DNA from: Firmicutes bacterium UBA3936
GTDB taxonomy: Bacteria > Bacillota > Dethiobacteria > Dethiobacterales > Dethiobacteraceae
Direction: 5' to 3'
Assembly (NCBI GenBank): GCA_002385745.1
Contig: DGEC01000065.1
Location: forward strand, 1 to 16,618
DNA length: 16,618 nucleotides
Shown here: positions 1 through 7,887 of the stretch, piece by piece
Layout: the number at the start of each line of letters is the position of its first letter
How positions within the stretch are numbered: position 1 is the stretch's first letter
Notes under the pieces: model-generated
The model's input: the letters and a program-made list of their open reading frames with translations, nothing else
What the model was told of the DNA's origin: nothing
Databases searched by the model: none
Program-made: the position numbers and the translations under genes

Positions 1-49
1 GGCAATAAAACTTGCAATTAACCACGGCCGGATGTTTATCTGCAAAATG

Positions 50-78
50 TTGACAAGGGCTTTATTCGCTTATATAAT
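50..78 (+). promoter_or_regulatory. Sigma-A promoter for the DUF177-rpmF unit
   Basis: TTGACA (50-55) and TATAAT (73-78) are both perfect consensus hexamers separated by 17 bases. Transcription should start near 84-86, only a few bases before the GTG at 93, which argues for translation starting at the ATG at 114 instead. This is the strongest promoter seen in the window. Confidence 0.88.
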
Positions 79-113
79 TAGGTTTAGCGCAAGTGAGGTG
101 CATAGTTTTTCTG

Positions 114-578
114 ATGAATATAGATATTTTGGCATTAAAAAGTGCACCGGGAACGGAGTTTCCCTTTATTTTTGAGGCGGATGCAGAACGGCTGGAACTG
201 ACTGATTCCGATGTAGAGATGCTTTCTCCTTTGAAAATACGGATGAAGGCAGTATACAGGGACGGCATTATATATATTAACGGCAGCATGCAGGCAACGA
301 TAAGACTGGCCTGCAGCCGCTGCCTGGAGGTTTTTCAAGCCCCGTTTAACTGGGAGTTTTCTGAGGAAATCCCTGTCGGAACGAATAAATTCCTTAATCT
401 TATACAGCTGTTCAGAGAAATATTTTTGACCTCACTGCCCCTGAAACCGCTATGTTCCGATGACTGCCGCGGGTTATGCGCAATTTGCGGTGCAGATTTA
501 AACCGGCAGCAATGTGACTGCCCGCGGGAGGAAACGGATCCGCGGCTGGAAGTACTAAAGCAATTACTGCGACAGTAA
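114..578 (+). CDS. DUF177 / YceD family protein (COG1399)
   Basis: This is a 154-residue protein of the DUF177/YceD family, which is almost always encoded directly upstream of rpmF; in plants and E. coli the family has been linked to 23S rRNA accumulation, and its exact biochemical role is unsettled. The sequence shows the family cysteine pairs: C67-x2-C70 in the middle, then a C-terminal cluster in the pattern LC-x3-C-x3-C-x2-C ending in CDC (C114, C118, C122, C125, C134, C136), which looks like a metal-binding knuckle. The stretch REIFLTSLPLKPLC is typical of the family. I chose the ATG at 114, giving MNIDILALK, because it matches family N-termini and the GAGGTG at 95-100 lies upstream; a GTG at 93 would add seven residues but sits almost at the predicted transcription start. 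rpmF follows after 18 bases, so the two are co-transcribed. Confidence 0.9.
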   Translation: MNIDILALKSAPGTEFPFIFEADAERLELTDSDVEMLSPLKIRMKAVYRDGIIYINGSMQATIRLACSRCLEVFQAPFNWEFSEEIPVGTNKFLNLIQLFREIFLTSLPLKPLCSDDCRGLCAICGADLNRQQCDCPREETDPRLEVLKQLLRQ

Positions 579-596
579 GATGAGGAGGTGGATTTT

Positions 597-773
597 TTGG
601 CAGTACCGAAGAGGAAAACCTCAAAACAAAGAAAAAATAAACGGAGAACTCACTGGAAATTGACGCTTCCCGGCTTGGTTTCTTGCCCGCAATGCCATGA
701 GCTTAAGCTGCCCCACAGGGTGTGTGTACATTGCGGTTACTATAAAGGAAGAGAAGTTGTGGAAACGGAATAA
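597..773 (+). CDS. rpmF: 50S ribosomal protein L32
   Basis: This is the 58-residue L32 protein of the large ribosomal subunit. The N-terminus MAVPKRKTSK is the family hallmark, followed by a basic stretch and the zinc-binding form of the fold with C30-x2-C33 and C43-x2-C46. The start is taken as TTG at 597 because the strong AGGAGGTG at 583-590 sits 6 bases upstream and translation from there gives the canonical MAVPK; a GTG at 588 lies inside the ribosome binding site and would add three residues. It is transcribed from the promoter at 50-78 with the upstream DUF177 gene, and a terminator follows at 796-820. Confidence 0.96.
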   Translation: MAVPKRKTSKQRKNKRRTHWKLTLPGLVSCPQCHELKLPHRVCVHCGYYKGREVVETE

Positions 774-795
774 AAGGTCTGAAATCTTTTACTTA

Positions 796-820
796 ACTCT
801 CCTGCAACGGGAGGGTTTTT
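796..820 (+). terminator. Rho-independent terminator after rpmF
   Basis: Bases 796-803 pair with 809-816 (about 8 bp including two G-T pairs) around a 5-base loop, followed by a run of five T. It lies 22 bases after the rpmF stop and upstream of plsX, so it should end or reduce transcription between the two genes. Confidence 0.7.
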
Positions 821-887
821 ATTATTGAGAAGTATATATATAGTTTGATGGAAACTTTTTGCGCAAGAAGCATGTGAGGTGAGTACT

Positions 888-1895
888 GTGATTCGCATAG
901 CCCTGGATGCAATGGGCGGGGACAATGCTCCGCTGGAAATAGTTGAGGGCGGCCTGCAGGCTTTGACTGAACAGGACGGTCTCAAGCTTTTGCTGGTTGG
1001 GAACAGAGAAATTCTTGAAAAACAGCTTGCCGGAAAAAAGTACAACAGTGAACGCCTGGAAATAGTTCATGCCCCGGAAGTTATCACAGATGATGATTCA
1101 CCTGTGCTGGCCGTGCGCCGGAAAAGAAACTCATCCATGATTATTGCCCTGCAGCTGGTAACGGAAAAAAAGGCAGACGTCGCGGTGTCTGCCGGGAATA
1201 CAGGCGCCCTGATGGCCGGGAGCCTGCTTACTTGCGGCCGCCTGCCAGGCATTGAACGGCCTGCCCTGACTATTATTGTCCCGACTTTTGACGGGGGCGG
1301 TGTTGTTTTACTTGATGCCGGCGCAAATATGGATGCCAAACCGGAACATTTACTGCAGTACGGGCTGATGGGGAGAATATATGCCCGGGAAATTTTAGGC
1401 AAGTCTGCTCCAAGGGTTGCTTTACTGAATGTGGGGCGGGAGGAAAAGAAGGGCAACGAACAGGTGAAAAAGGCTTATCAGCTGTGCAAAGAAAAACTAT
1501 CCGGTTTTGCCGGCAACATTGAAGCCCGTGACATTATGGCAGGAGAAGCCGATGTCGTAATTTGTGACGGTTTTGCCGGCAATATAGTCTTAAAGACAAT
1601 TGAAGGAGTGGCTTTGGGCCTATTTGCCGCCCTGAGAGAAGAATTTACTGCCGGTTTAAGGAACAAAATGGGCGCCGTTCTGCTTATGCCCGGATTAAGG
1701 AAAATCAGAAGAAAACTTGACTATGCCGAATATGGCGGTGCCCCGCTTCTGGGTGTGGGGGAAGCCTGCATCAAGTGCCATGGCTCTTCCAAGGCCAAGG
1801 CAATTCGCAATGCTATTATTACCCAGGCTTTTCCCTTTGCCGAGCGGAACGTCAACGGCATTATTGAAAAAGAAATAGCGGAGCTTTCGCTGTAG
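888..1895 (+). CDS. plsX: Phosphate acyltransferase PlsX
   Basis: PlsX converts acyl-ACP and inorganic phosphate to acyl-phosphate, the donor used by PlsY to acylate glycerol-3-phosphate at the start of phospholipid synthesis; it is a peripheral membrane enzyme. The protein is 335 residues, as expected (about 330). It begins with the family signature IRIALDAMGGDNAP and contains VSAGNTGALMAG, the VLLDAGAN segment, LNVGREEKKG and the C-terminal GGAPLLGV. I chose the GTG at 888 because it places the signature at the N-terminus and has AGGTGAG at 877-883 about 4 bases upstream; a GTG at 879 would add three residues with a worse binding site. The gene sits between rpmF and acpP, as is common, but without fapR or fab genes. 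No convincing sigma-A promoter is visible in the 820-880 gap. Confidence 0.96.
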   Translation: MIRIALDAMGGDNAPLEIVEGGLQALTEQDGLKLLLVGNREILEKQLAGKKYNSERLEIVHAPEVITDDDSPVLAVRRKRNSSMIIALQLVTEKKADVAVSAGNTGALMAGSLLTCGRLPGIERPALTIIVPTFDGGGVVLLDAGANMDAKPEHLLQYGLMGRIYAREILGKSAPRVALLNVGREEKKGNEQVKKAYQLCKEKLSGFAGNIEARDIMAGEADVVICDGFAGNIVLKTIEGVALGLFAALREEFTAGLRNKMGAVLLMPGLRKIRRKLDYAEYGGAPLLGVGEACIKCHGSSKAKAIRNAIITQAFPFAERNVNGIIEKEIAELSL

Positions 1896-1930
1896 TATTA
1901 ACTGCTGCAGGTTTAGCTCCGGTTTGGTGC

Positions 1931-1958
1931 TTGATAATTTCGATAAAATTGATATACT
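1931..1958 (+). promoter_or_regulatory. Sigma-A promoter for acpP
   Basis: TTGATA (1931-1936) and TATACT (1953-1958) are each one mismatch from consensus and lie 16 bases apart. Transcription from about 1965 would give acpP a leader of roughly 120 bases, starting just before the hairpin at 1972-2010. No FapR-type operator is visible here. Confidence 0.65.
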
Positions 1959-1971
1959 AGAAAATAATGTC

Positions 1972-2010
1972 TGCCTGAGTATAGATATTGCATATCTTTT
2001 ACTCAAGGCA
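1972..2010 (+). other. Long imperfect hairpin in the acpP leader
   Basis: TGCCTGAGTA (1972-1981) pairs with TACTCAAGGCA (2000-2010) with a one-base bulge, and inside it AGATAT (1983-1988) pairs perfectly with ATATCT (1992-1997) around a TGC loop. No T-run follows, so it is not an intrinsic terminator. Its place right after the predicted transcription start suggests an mRNA-stabilising or regulatory 5' structure. Confidence 0.6.
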
Positions 2011-2087
2011 TTCAACCTGAAAATTATATGAATTTATAACTTAAATCCGTAATATTCAATAATATAGCTGTAAGGAGGTGAAAAGAA

Positions 2088-2315
2088 ATGGATCTTTTTG
2101 AGATAGTCAAAAGACTTGTCAGTGAACAGTTAAATGTAGATGAAAGGGAAATTACCAGGGATACCAGCTTTGAGGAGCTTGATGCAGATTCTCTTGATAT
2201 CGTAGAATTGATTATGGCTTTTGAAGAGGAATTTAATCTGGAAATATCAGATGAGGAAATTGAAAACATTAGGACGGTGGGGGATGTCTTGCAGTACATA
2301 GAAACCCACGTCTAA
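2088..2315 (+). CDS. acpP: Acyl carrier protein
   Basis: This is the 75-residue acidic acyl carrier protein that carries growing acyl chains as thioesters on 4'-phosphopantetheine. The attachment serine is S35 in the motif DADSLDIVEL, and the helical acidic pattern (EEEFNLEISDEE) is typical. The ATG at 2088 has an excellent AAGGAGGTG at 2072-2080. It follows plsX after a 192-base gap with its own promoter and leader hairpin, and it precedes rnc; the usual neighbouring fabD, fabG and fabF are not here, so the ACP serves fatty-acid synthases encoded elsewhere. Confidence 0.96.
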   Translation: MDLFEIVKRLVSEQLNVDEREITRDTSFEELDADSLDIVELIMAFEEEFNLEISDEEIENIRTVGDVLQYIETHV

Positions 2316-2334
2316 GTATAATTATAAGTAAAGT

Positions 2335-2358
2335 GCCCTGCCCTTGCAGGGCTTCTTT
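2335..2358 (+). terminator. Terminator-like hairpin between acpP and rnc
   Basis: GCCCTGC (2335-2341) and GCAGGGC (2346-2352) form a perfect 7-bp stem with a 4-base loop, followed by TTCTTT. The T-tract is interrupted, so termination is probably partial, allowing some read-through into rnc, which has no obvious promoter of its own. Confidence 0.62.
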
Positions 2359-2390
2359 AGCAATAATAAAGACAAGCTCCCGGTGAAAAA

Positions 2391-3095
2391 ATGAAGGAAA
2401 AAAGTATCAGTTCTTTACTAAAAAAACTAAATATCACTCCAAACAATATTGAGCTGTACTTCCAGGCGGCAACTCATTCCTCCTATGCCCATGAGCATAA
2501 TTTAAGCGGCAGTGCACATAATGAAAGGCTGGAATTTTTGGGAGATGCAGTCTTGGAACTGCTTATTTCCGAGATGCTTTATCATGCTTTTCCAAAACTG
2601 CCGGAAGGAAGACTAACCCGCTTCCGGGCGGAACTTGTTTGCGAAGAATCGCTGTTTAAAATTGCAGTCAGCCTCAACCTTGGAAGTTATCTCCGGTTGG
2701 GGAAGGGTGAAAAGGCAAGCGGCGGCCGCTGCCGCCCTTCGCTGCTGGCGGACGCATTTGAGGCCCTGCTCGGTGCCGTTTATCTTGACTTGGGAATTGA
2801 AAAGGCAAGGGCAGTGATTAAAAAAATATTCTCCCCGCTGCTTGAAAAACTTGAACTGGGAAATCTCTGCACTGATTTCAAAACTATGCTGCAGGAGTAT
2901 ACCCAGGCCCGGCTGACGGCAACACCGGAGTACAAGATTGTTTCCGAGTCGGGCCCTGATCATAACAAGCTGTTTGTTGCCCAGGTGCTGGTAAACGGTG
3001 ATATTCTCGGTGAAGGAAGCGGCAGGTCCAAGAAAGAAGCGGAACAGGCTGCAGCTCGCTTTGCCTATAATACTATAATGCAAAACAAAAAGTAG
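2391..3095 (+). CDS. rnc: Ribonuclease III
   Basis: RNase III cuts double-stranded RNA, including rRNA precursors and the 4.5S/scRNA precursor. The 234-residue protein has the N-terminal nuclease domain (about 1-155) with the signature NERLEFLGDAVL, where E48 and D52 are metal ligands, and the second acidic pair D121 and E124 in LLADAFEALLGAVYLD. A C-terminal double-stranded-RNA-binding domain spans about residues 160-230 (DFKTMLQEYTQ to GRSKKEAEQAAARFAY). The ATG at 2391 is the only reasonable start, but it lacks a clear Shine-Dalgarno sequence (upstream is CTCCCGGTGAAAAA), so expression is probably low. It lies downstream of acpP across a partial terminator and 258 bases before smc. Confidence 0.96.
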   Translation: MKEKSISSLLKKLNITPNNIELYFQAATHSSYAHEHNLSGSAHNERLEFLGDAVLELLISEMLYHAFPKLPEGRLTRFRAELVCEESLFKIAVSLNLGSYLRLGKGEKASGGRCRPSLLADAFEALLGAVYLDLGIEKARAVIKKIFSPLLEKLELGNLCTDFKTMLQEYTQARLTATPEYKIVSESGPDHNKLFVAQVLVNGDILGEGSGRSKKEAEQAAARFAYNTIMQNKK

Positions 3096-3148
3096 CTTTG
3101 CGGCAGCCGGCAGGAATCTCTTTTTGGAAGAGCGAATATTAACAATAT

Positions 3149-3181
3149 GGCAAAGATGGCAAGTCATGTGAATCTTTAGCC
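3149..3181 (+). other. Hairpin in the rnc-smc intergenic region
   Basis: GGCAAAGAT (3149-3157) pairs with ATCTTTAGCC (3172-3181) apart from one bulged A, a 9-bp stem. The surrounding gap 3096-3353 holds no supported gene. It contains further small hairpins (TTCC-AAAA-GGAA near 3184-3195, ACCC-GCTT-GGGT at 3261-3272) and ends in a terminator, so it looks like a structured leader or an untranslated spacer. I could not match it to a known RNA family. Confidence 0.4.
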
Positions 3182-3283
3182 GTTTCCAAAAGGAATGCAG
3201 GAAATTGCCGCAGCTGCAGGTTGCCAAAGCAGGGAAAACAGCAAGCATATTTTTGGAGAAACCCGCTTGGGTAACGGAGTCTG

Positions 3284-3310
3284 CCTGCTTGTATGCAAGC
3301 AGGTATTTTT
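3284..3310 (+). terminator. Rho-independent terminator or attenuator upstream of smc
   Basis: CCTGCTTG (3284-3291) and CAAGCAGG (3296-3303) form a perfect 8-bp stem with a TATG loop, extendable by two pairs, followed by TATTTTT. It lies only 43 bases before the smc start. Either it ends the rnc transcript or, since no promoter is evident between it and smc, it acts as an attenuator. Confidence 0.75.
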
Positions 3311-3353
3311 ATGAAAGACAACTGCCATTTATTGCCCGGACGGAGGGGTGCTG

Positions 3354-6300
3354 TTGTACATAAAGCGTTTGGAAATGCACGGCTTTAAATCATTTGCCGA
3401 CAAAACCGTCATTGATTTAACACCCGGGATTACGGTAATAGTCGGGCCAAACGGCTGTGGCAAGAGCAATATTGTCGATGCCCTGCGCTGGGTCCTGGGA
3501 GAACAATCCGCAAGAGATCTGCGCGGCTTGCGAATGGATGATGTTATTTTTAACGGCACGGCAAACCGCAAGCCGCTGGGTTTTGCCGAAGTTATGGTTG
3601 TCTTAGACAATGCGGAAGACCTGCTGGACCTTGATTACCAGGAGATAAGCATTGGCAGGAGGATTTACCGCAACGGGGAAACAGAATACCTGCTGAACAA
3701 AAACATTTGCCGCCTGAAGGATATTGTTGAATTGTTTATGGATACAGGCATGGGGAAAGATGCTTATTCCATTGTCGGACAAGGCAAAGTTGACGAAATT
3801 ATAAATGCAAGACCTGATGAAAGGCGGCTAATTTTTGAGGAAGCAGCAGGTATACTTAAATACAAAACGCGCAAGCAAAAAGCCCTAAAACGGCTGGCAG
3901 AAACTACGGACAATCTGCTGCGCATCGGCGACATTATTTCAGAACTTTCGTCACAGCTGGAACCACTGGCAAAACAGGCAGAACTGGCAGAAAAATACCA
4001 TGCTTACCGCCGGGAACTTAAAAAGAAGGAAGTTGACCTTATAGTCTGCGATGCCCGGGAACTCCGGGAAAAATGGTATGAAACCGATGGAAAAATAAAA
4101 AAAGTAGCGGATGAGCTGCTTTCCTTACAGACGGAGCTGAACAAACAGGAGGAAAAGGTAGCAAGGTGCCAGCTTTTGTTTGACGAAACTCAGTCGGAAG
4201 TCGCAGAAAGTCAGCAAAAAATAAGGCATTTGTCCGCTGAGTTGGAAAGAATGCAGGGAAAGATTGCGCTGGATGAAGAAAAACTAAAAAACATCGACCG
4301 GCATCTGCAGCAATACAGGGTGGATATTGCGGAAATTGAAGAACAAAAGTCCCTGCTGGAAAAGAAGAAAAGCGAGCTTGAAGAGGAAATTGCCCTGCAG
4401 CAGGAAAGAATGGAACAGGCTGAAATGGAACTTGAGCAAGCAAGGCTCAAGCTTCAGGAAATGGCCTCTTTGCCTGAAGCGCAGCAGGCTGAAGATGTAC
4501 AAAAGAGGCTTGAAAATATTGCTATAGGCATACGACGCCTGCAATCCGAGCACGACAGGCTTAACTTGGAAAAAGAAAAGCTGCATGAGAAAATAAACCG
4601 GGTTAATCAGCAAAGGGAAGCAAAAAGGCGGGAAAGAAAGGAACTGCTGTCAAAGCTGGAAGCAATCAGCAAACAAATTCGGGATTATAAACGGCAGCAG
4701 ACCGATATACAGCTTGTTCTTGAAGAGAGAGAAAAGGAAGCCGGAAAAATAATTGCCGAAACTGAAAAAATCACTGCTCAACTGGGAGAGCAGGAGGAGA
4801 AAAACAGGGAAGTCCAAAACAGGCTGAATGTTTTAAATGAGCTGGAAGCAAACATGGCGGGGTATTACCCCGGAGTAAAAACAGTTTTGACTGCAAAAAA
4901 TGAAAAGCTTCTCTCCGGCATTTACGGCACTGTCGCCGACATTATTACTGTGCCGGACCGTTATGTGAAAGCGGTGGAAATGTCGCTGGGGACAAACCTG
5001 CAAAATATTGTTGCTGCCGATGAAAAGTCTGCAAAGGCTGCTATTGCTTATTTAAAAAAAGTCAAAGGCGGGCGTGCAACCTTTTTGCCGCTGGATATTC
5101 TGCAGGTTCAGCCAAGACACCGGCCAAAGGCGGAAACAGCAAAAATGAAAGGCTATTTGGGGGTAGCGGCGGATGTTGTAAAAACCGGGAATAAATTCAG
5201 GCCCGTAGTTGAGTTTTTATTGTCCGGAATTCATCTTTTTACCGATCTGGATGCCGCTTTGGCTGCCGCCCGTTCGTTGAATTATCGCGAAAGGCTGGTA
5301 ACACTCACAGGCGAGGTAATTAGACCCGGCGGCGCCATTACCGGTGGTACCGAGAAAAAAGCGGGCGGCGTGCTTAGCCGCCGCCGGGAAGCGGAACTTC
5401 TGGAAGATATTTTGCAAAAAAATAAGCTTGCTCTGGCAGAGATACAGGAAGAAAAGGAATTTCTCCTTAACCGGCAGGGGATACTGTCGGAAGAAATCAA
5501 GACGGCCAAGGAAAAGAAGAGACAGCTGGAATTGGAAGAAGCACTTGCCCAACAGGAAAAAGAGGGCTTGGAAAAACAGCTTGCCCCCCTGGATGAGGCG
5601 TTGCAGTTATTGGAAAGGGAAAATAACAAAGAGCTTGAGAACTTGACAGGACTGGAAAAACTATGTGCTGCAGCAGAGAATAAGCTGGCCTCCGCATTGA
5701 AAGAGGAAAAAGGATTACGTATTGAAGCTGCCAGGCTTTCAGGCATTCTTTCAGCCCGCAGCCAGGAAATAAACAGACTGCAGGAACAGCATACCGGCTG
5801 CCGGATTAGAATTGCTTCCTTGCAGCAAAAGCGGCAGCACTTGCAGGAAGAGCTTGAGGAAAATTACCGGCAGATAAAGATGTTGCTTGAGAAAAAGAAA
5901 AAACTAGAGGAAAATATAAATGAACAGCTGGAAGGATACAGGGAACTTGAGCGGTTGATGGCAGAGGATATAAAGAAGCTGCGCTCAATACAGGCAGAGT
6001 ATGAAGAAAGCGCCGGTTTGCTTGCGAAAAGGGAAAACCGTCTGAAGGAGCTAAACACCGGCTTCCGTGAAGAGTCGGAACTTTTGCGCCAGACGGAAAA
6101 GCGGCTGCATCAGACAGAGAGGAAAAAATCACGCTGGGAAATGGAGCGTGAACGACTGGAAACGGAAATGAAATATTTGCTGGATCAACTGCGCAACACC
6201 TGGGAATTGGATTTTGCTTCCGCAGAGCAAATTGCCGGTGCAATAAGCGATAAAGATGCGGTTCGCGAAGAAATCAGGCAGATTAAAGATGCTATCCAGA

Positions 6301-6911
6301 CTTTGGGGACGGTTAACCTGGGTGCAATCGAGGAATACAGGCGGGTAAAGGAGCGTCTGGAATTCTTGCAAACTCAGCAGCAGGACCTAAAGCAGGGGCA
6401 AAAAGATCTGGAACAAATAATCAGAGAAATTGACAAACGGATGGGTGAAAAATTTGTTTCAGCATTTAATCAAATTAATGAAAGTTTCAACAAGGTTTTT
6501 CAGGAATTGTTCGGCGGCGGCAATGCGCGTCTTAATCTTACCGACCCCGAAAACCCCCTGGAATCCGGAGTGGAAATAATTGCGCGCCCTCCGGGGAAAA
6601 AATTGCAGCAGTTGTCGCTTTTATCCGGAGGCGAAAAAGCCCTTACGGCCATTGGACTGATTTTCGCCTTCTTAAGGGTGAAGCCTGTTCCTTTTTGTGT
6701 TTTTGACGAAATAGAAGCGGCTTTGGATGAAGCAAACCTGACACGTTTTTCTCATTACCTGCAGAGGTTTGCCGGGCAAACACAATTTATACTTGTTTCG
6801 CACCGCAAAAAAACAATGGAGCAGGCAGACATTCTCTACGGTGTAACCATGGAAGAAGCCGGTGTTTCAAAACTGATTTCCGTGCGCCTGCGGGACAATA
6901 AAACGGCCTAG
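3354..6911 (+). CDS. smc: Chromosome partition protein SMC
   Basis: SMC is the large ATPase of the bacterial condensin complex; with ScpA and ScpB it organises and helps segregate the chromosome. The 1185-residue length matches B. subtilis SMC (1186). The N-terminal head carries the Walker A motif GPNGCGKSN (G31, K37, S38) after KRLEMHGFKSFADKT. Long charged coiled coils surround the hinge at about 500-665 (YYPGVKTVL to GGAITGGTEKK). The C-terminal head has the ABC signature LLSGGEKALTA near 1089 and Walker B FCVFDEIEAALDEAN near 1115. I chose TTG at 3354 because GGAGG at 3342-3346 sits 7 bases upstream and the product starts MYIKRLEMHGFKSF as in relatives; GTG at 3348 would be only one base from the binding site. 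ftsY follows after 41 bases, the usual pairing. Confidence 0.97.
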   Translation: MYIKRLEMHGFKSFADKTVIDLTPGITVIVGPNGCGKSNIVDALRWVLGEQSARDLRGLRMDDVIFNGTANRKPLGFAEVMVVLDNAEDLLDLDYQEISIGRRIYRNGETEYLLNKNICRLKDIVELFMDTGMGKDAYSIVGQGKVDEIINARPDERRLIFEEAAGILKYKTRKQKALKRLAETTDNLLRIGDIISELSSQLEPLAKQAELAEKYHAYRRELKKKEVDLIVCDARELREKWYETDGKIKKVADELLSLQTELNKQEEKVARCQLLFDETQSEVAESQQKIRHLSAELERMQGKIALDEEKLKNIDRHLQQYRVDIAEIEEQKSLLEKKKSELEEEIALQQERMEQAEMELEQARLKLQEMASLPEAQQAEDVQKRLENIAIGIRRLQSEHDRLNLEKEKLHEKINRVNQQREAKRRERKELLSKLEAISKQIRDYKRQQTDIQLVLEEREKEAGKIIAETEKITAQLGEQEEKNREVQNRLNVLNELEANMAGYYPGVKTVLTAKNEKLLSGIYGTVADIITVPDRYVKAVEMSLGTNLQNIVAADEKSAKAAIAYLKKVKGGRATFLPLDILQVQPRHRPKAETAKMKGYLGVAADVVKTGNKFRPVVEFLLSGIHLFTDLDAALAAARSLNYRERLVTLTGEVIRPGGAITGGTEKKAGGVLSRRREAELLEDILQKNKLALAEIQEEKEFLLNRQGILSEEIKTAKEKKRQLELEEALAQQEKEGLEKQLAPLDEALQLLERENNKELENLTGLEKLCAAAENKLASALKEEKGLRIEAARLSGILSARSQEINRLQEQHTGCRIRIASLQQKRQHLQEELEENYRQIKMLLEKKKKLEENINEQLEGYRELERLMAEDIKKLRSIQAEYEESAGLLAKRENRLKELNTGFREESELLRQTEKRLHQTERKKSRWEMERERLETEMKYLLDQLRNTWELDFASAEQIAGAISDKDAVREEIRQIKDAIQTLGTVNLGAIEEYRRVKERLEFLQTQQQDLKQGQKDLEQIIREIDKRMGEKFVSAFNQINESFNKVFQELFGGGNARLNLTDPENPLESGVEIIARPPGKKLQQLSLLSGGEKALTAIGLIFAFLRVKPVPFCVFDEIEAALDEANLTRFSHYLQRFAGQTQFILVSHRKKTMEQADILYGVTMEEAGVSKLISVRLRDNKTA

Positions 6912-6952
6912 ACAAACTGATAAAAGCAGGCAGGAAAGGATGGAAAATAATT

Positions 6953-7873
6953 ATGGGATTGTTGGGAAATATTAAAAAAGGCTTGCAAAAAACCCGCAGC
7001 ATGTTGCAGGGACGCTTGGGTGCCCTATTCTCACGCCGGAGATTTGATGATGATTTTTATGATGAGCTGGAGGAAATTCTCATTGGGGCCGACGTGGGAC
7101 TGCAGACTTCCTTGGAACTGGTGGAGAAACTGCGGGAAAACGTACAAAAAGGACGTATCAGTGAACCGGAGCAAGTTGTTGATCTGCTTAAGGAAATGCT
7201 GCTGGATATACTGGGCAAAGAAACTGTACCGCTGGCTGTTTCTGAAGAAAAACCCATGGTTATACTTATGCTGGGCGTTAACGGCGTCGGCAAAACCACC
7301 ACCATAGGCAAACTGGCTGCACGCTACCGTAAGGAAGGGAAAAATACACTCCTGGTAGCGGGAGACACTTTCCGGGCGGCAGCGATAGAACAGTTGGAGA
7401 TTTGGGCCAAGCGCTCAAAAAGTGACCTGATTAAACACCAGCAAAATGCAGACCCGGCAGCTGTTATTTTTGACGGTATTGCTGCGGCAAAGGCGCGGGG
7501 TAGCGATCTGGTGTTGTGTGATACGGCCGGCCGCCTGCACAATAAAGCCAATTTAATGGAAGAATTAAAGAAAATCTACCGGGTAATTGGCAAGGCTTTG
7601 CCCGGCGCGCCGCATGAGGTGCTGCTCGTGCTTGATGCCACAACGGGACAGAATGCCCTGGCTCAGGCAAAGGTTTTTAACGAAGCTGCAAATTTGACCG
7701 GTATTGTGCTTACCAAACTGGACGGTACGGCCAAGGGAGGCATAGTAGTCGCGGTCGCCAGGGAATTGCAGCTGCCTGTCAAACTGGTTGGCGTTGGAGA
7801 ATCCATTGACGATTTGCAGCCTTTTGATCCGCAGGAATATGTGGAAGGCCTTTTTGCAGGCGAGTGGATCTAA
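6953..7873 (+). CDS. ftsY: Signal recognition particle receptor FtsY
   Basis: FtsY is the membrane-associated GTPase receptor that docks SRP-ribosome complexes at the Sec translocon. This 306-residue form has no long acidic A domain; it starts with a short amphipathic basic helix (MGLLGNIKKGLQKTR) that can bind lipids, as in Gram-positives. The N domain is followed by the G domain with G1 GVNGVGKTTT (from residue 108), DTAGRLHNKANLM (from 190), TKLDGTAKGG (from 254) and the closing GVGESIDDLQPFDP. The ATG at 6953 is preceded by AGGAAAGG at a somewhat long spacing; no in-frame alternative is better. It is likely co-transcribed with smc and ends at the bidirectional terminator 7888-7945. Its partner Ffh is encoded at 9427. 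Confidence 0.97.
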   Translation: MGLLGNIKKGLQKTRSMLQGRLGALFSRRRFDDDFYDELEEILIGADVGLQTSLELVEKLRENVQKGRISEPEQVVDLLKEMLLDILGKETVPLAVSEEKPMVILMLGVNGVGKTTTIGKLAARYRKEGKNTLLVAGDTFRAAAIEQLEIWAKRSKSDLIKHQQNADPAAVIFDGIAAAKARGSDLVLCDTAGRLHNKANLMEELKKIYRVIGKALPGAPHEVLLVLDATTGQNALAQAKVFNEAANLTGIVLTKLDGTAKGGIVVAVARELQLPVKLVGVGESIDDLQPFDPQEYVEGLFAGEWI

Positions 7874-7887
7874 GCTATTGGCACAGG

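Noticed and set aside
93..113. GTG at 93 as start of the DUF177 protein
   Set aside because: It lies less than ten bases from the predicted transcription start and has no upstream ribosome binding site; the ATG at 114 matches the family N-terminus.
820..880. Promoter for plsX around TATATATATA at 833-840
   Set aside because: No -35-like hexamer lies at 16-18 bases upstream; the only TTGAGA is too close to the AT run.
2613..3248. A 211-residue minus-strand open frame across rnc and the rnc-smc gap
   Set aside because: It is antisense to the clear RNase III gene, has no recognisable domain or ribosome binding site, and its composition is what a shadow frame would give.
3149..3280. Possible riboswitch (c-di-GMP-I, T-box) upstream of smc
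   Set aside because: The GGCAAA start and GGGTAACGGAG end recall GEMM fragments, but the central GACGCAAAGC-like core is absent, and no T-box AGGGTGG motif is present.
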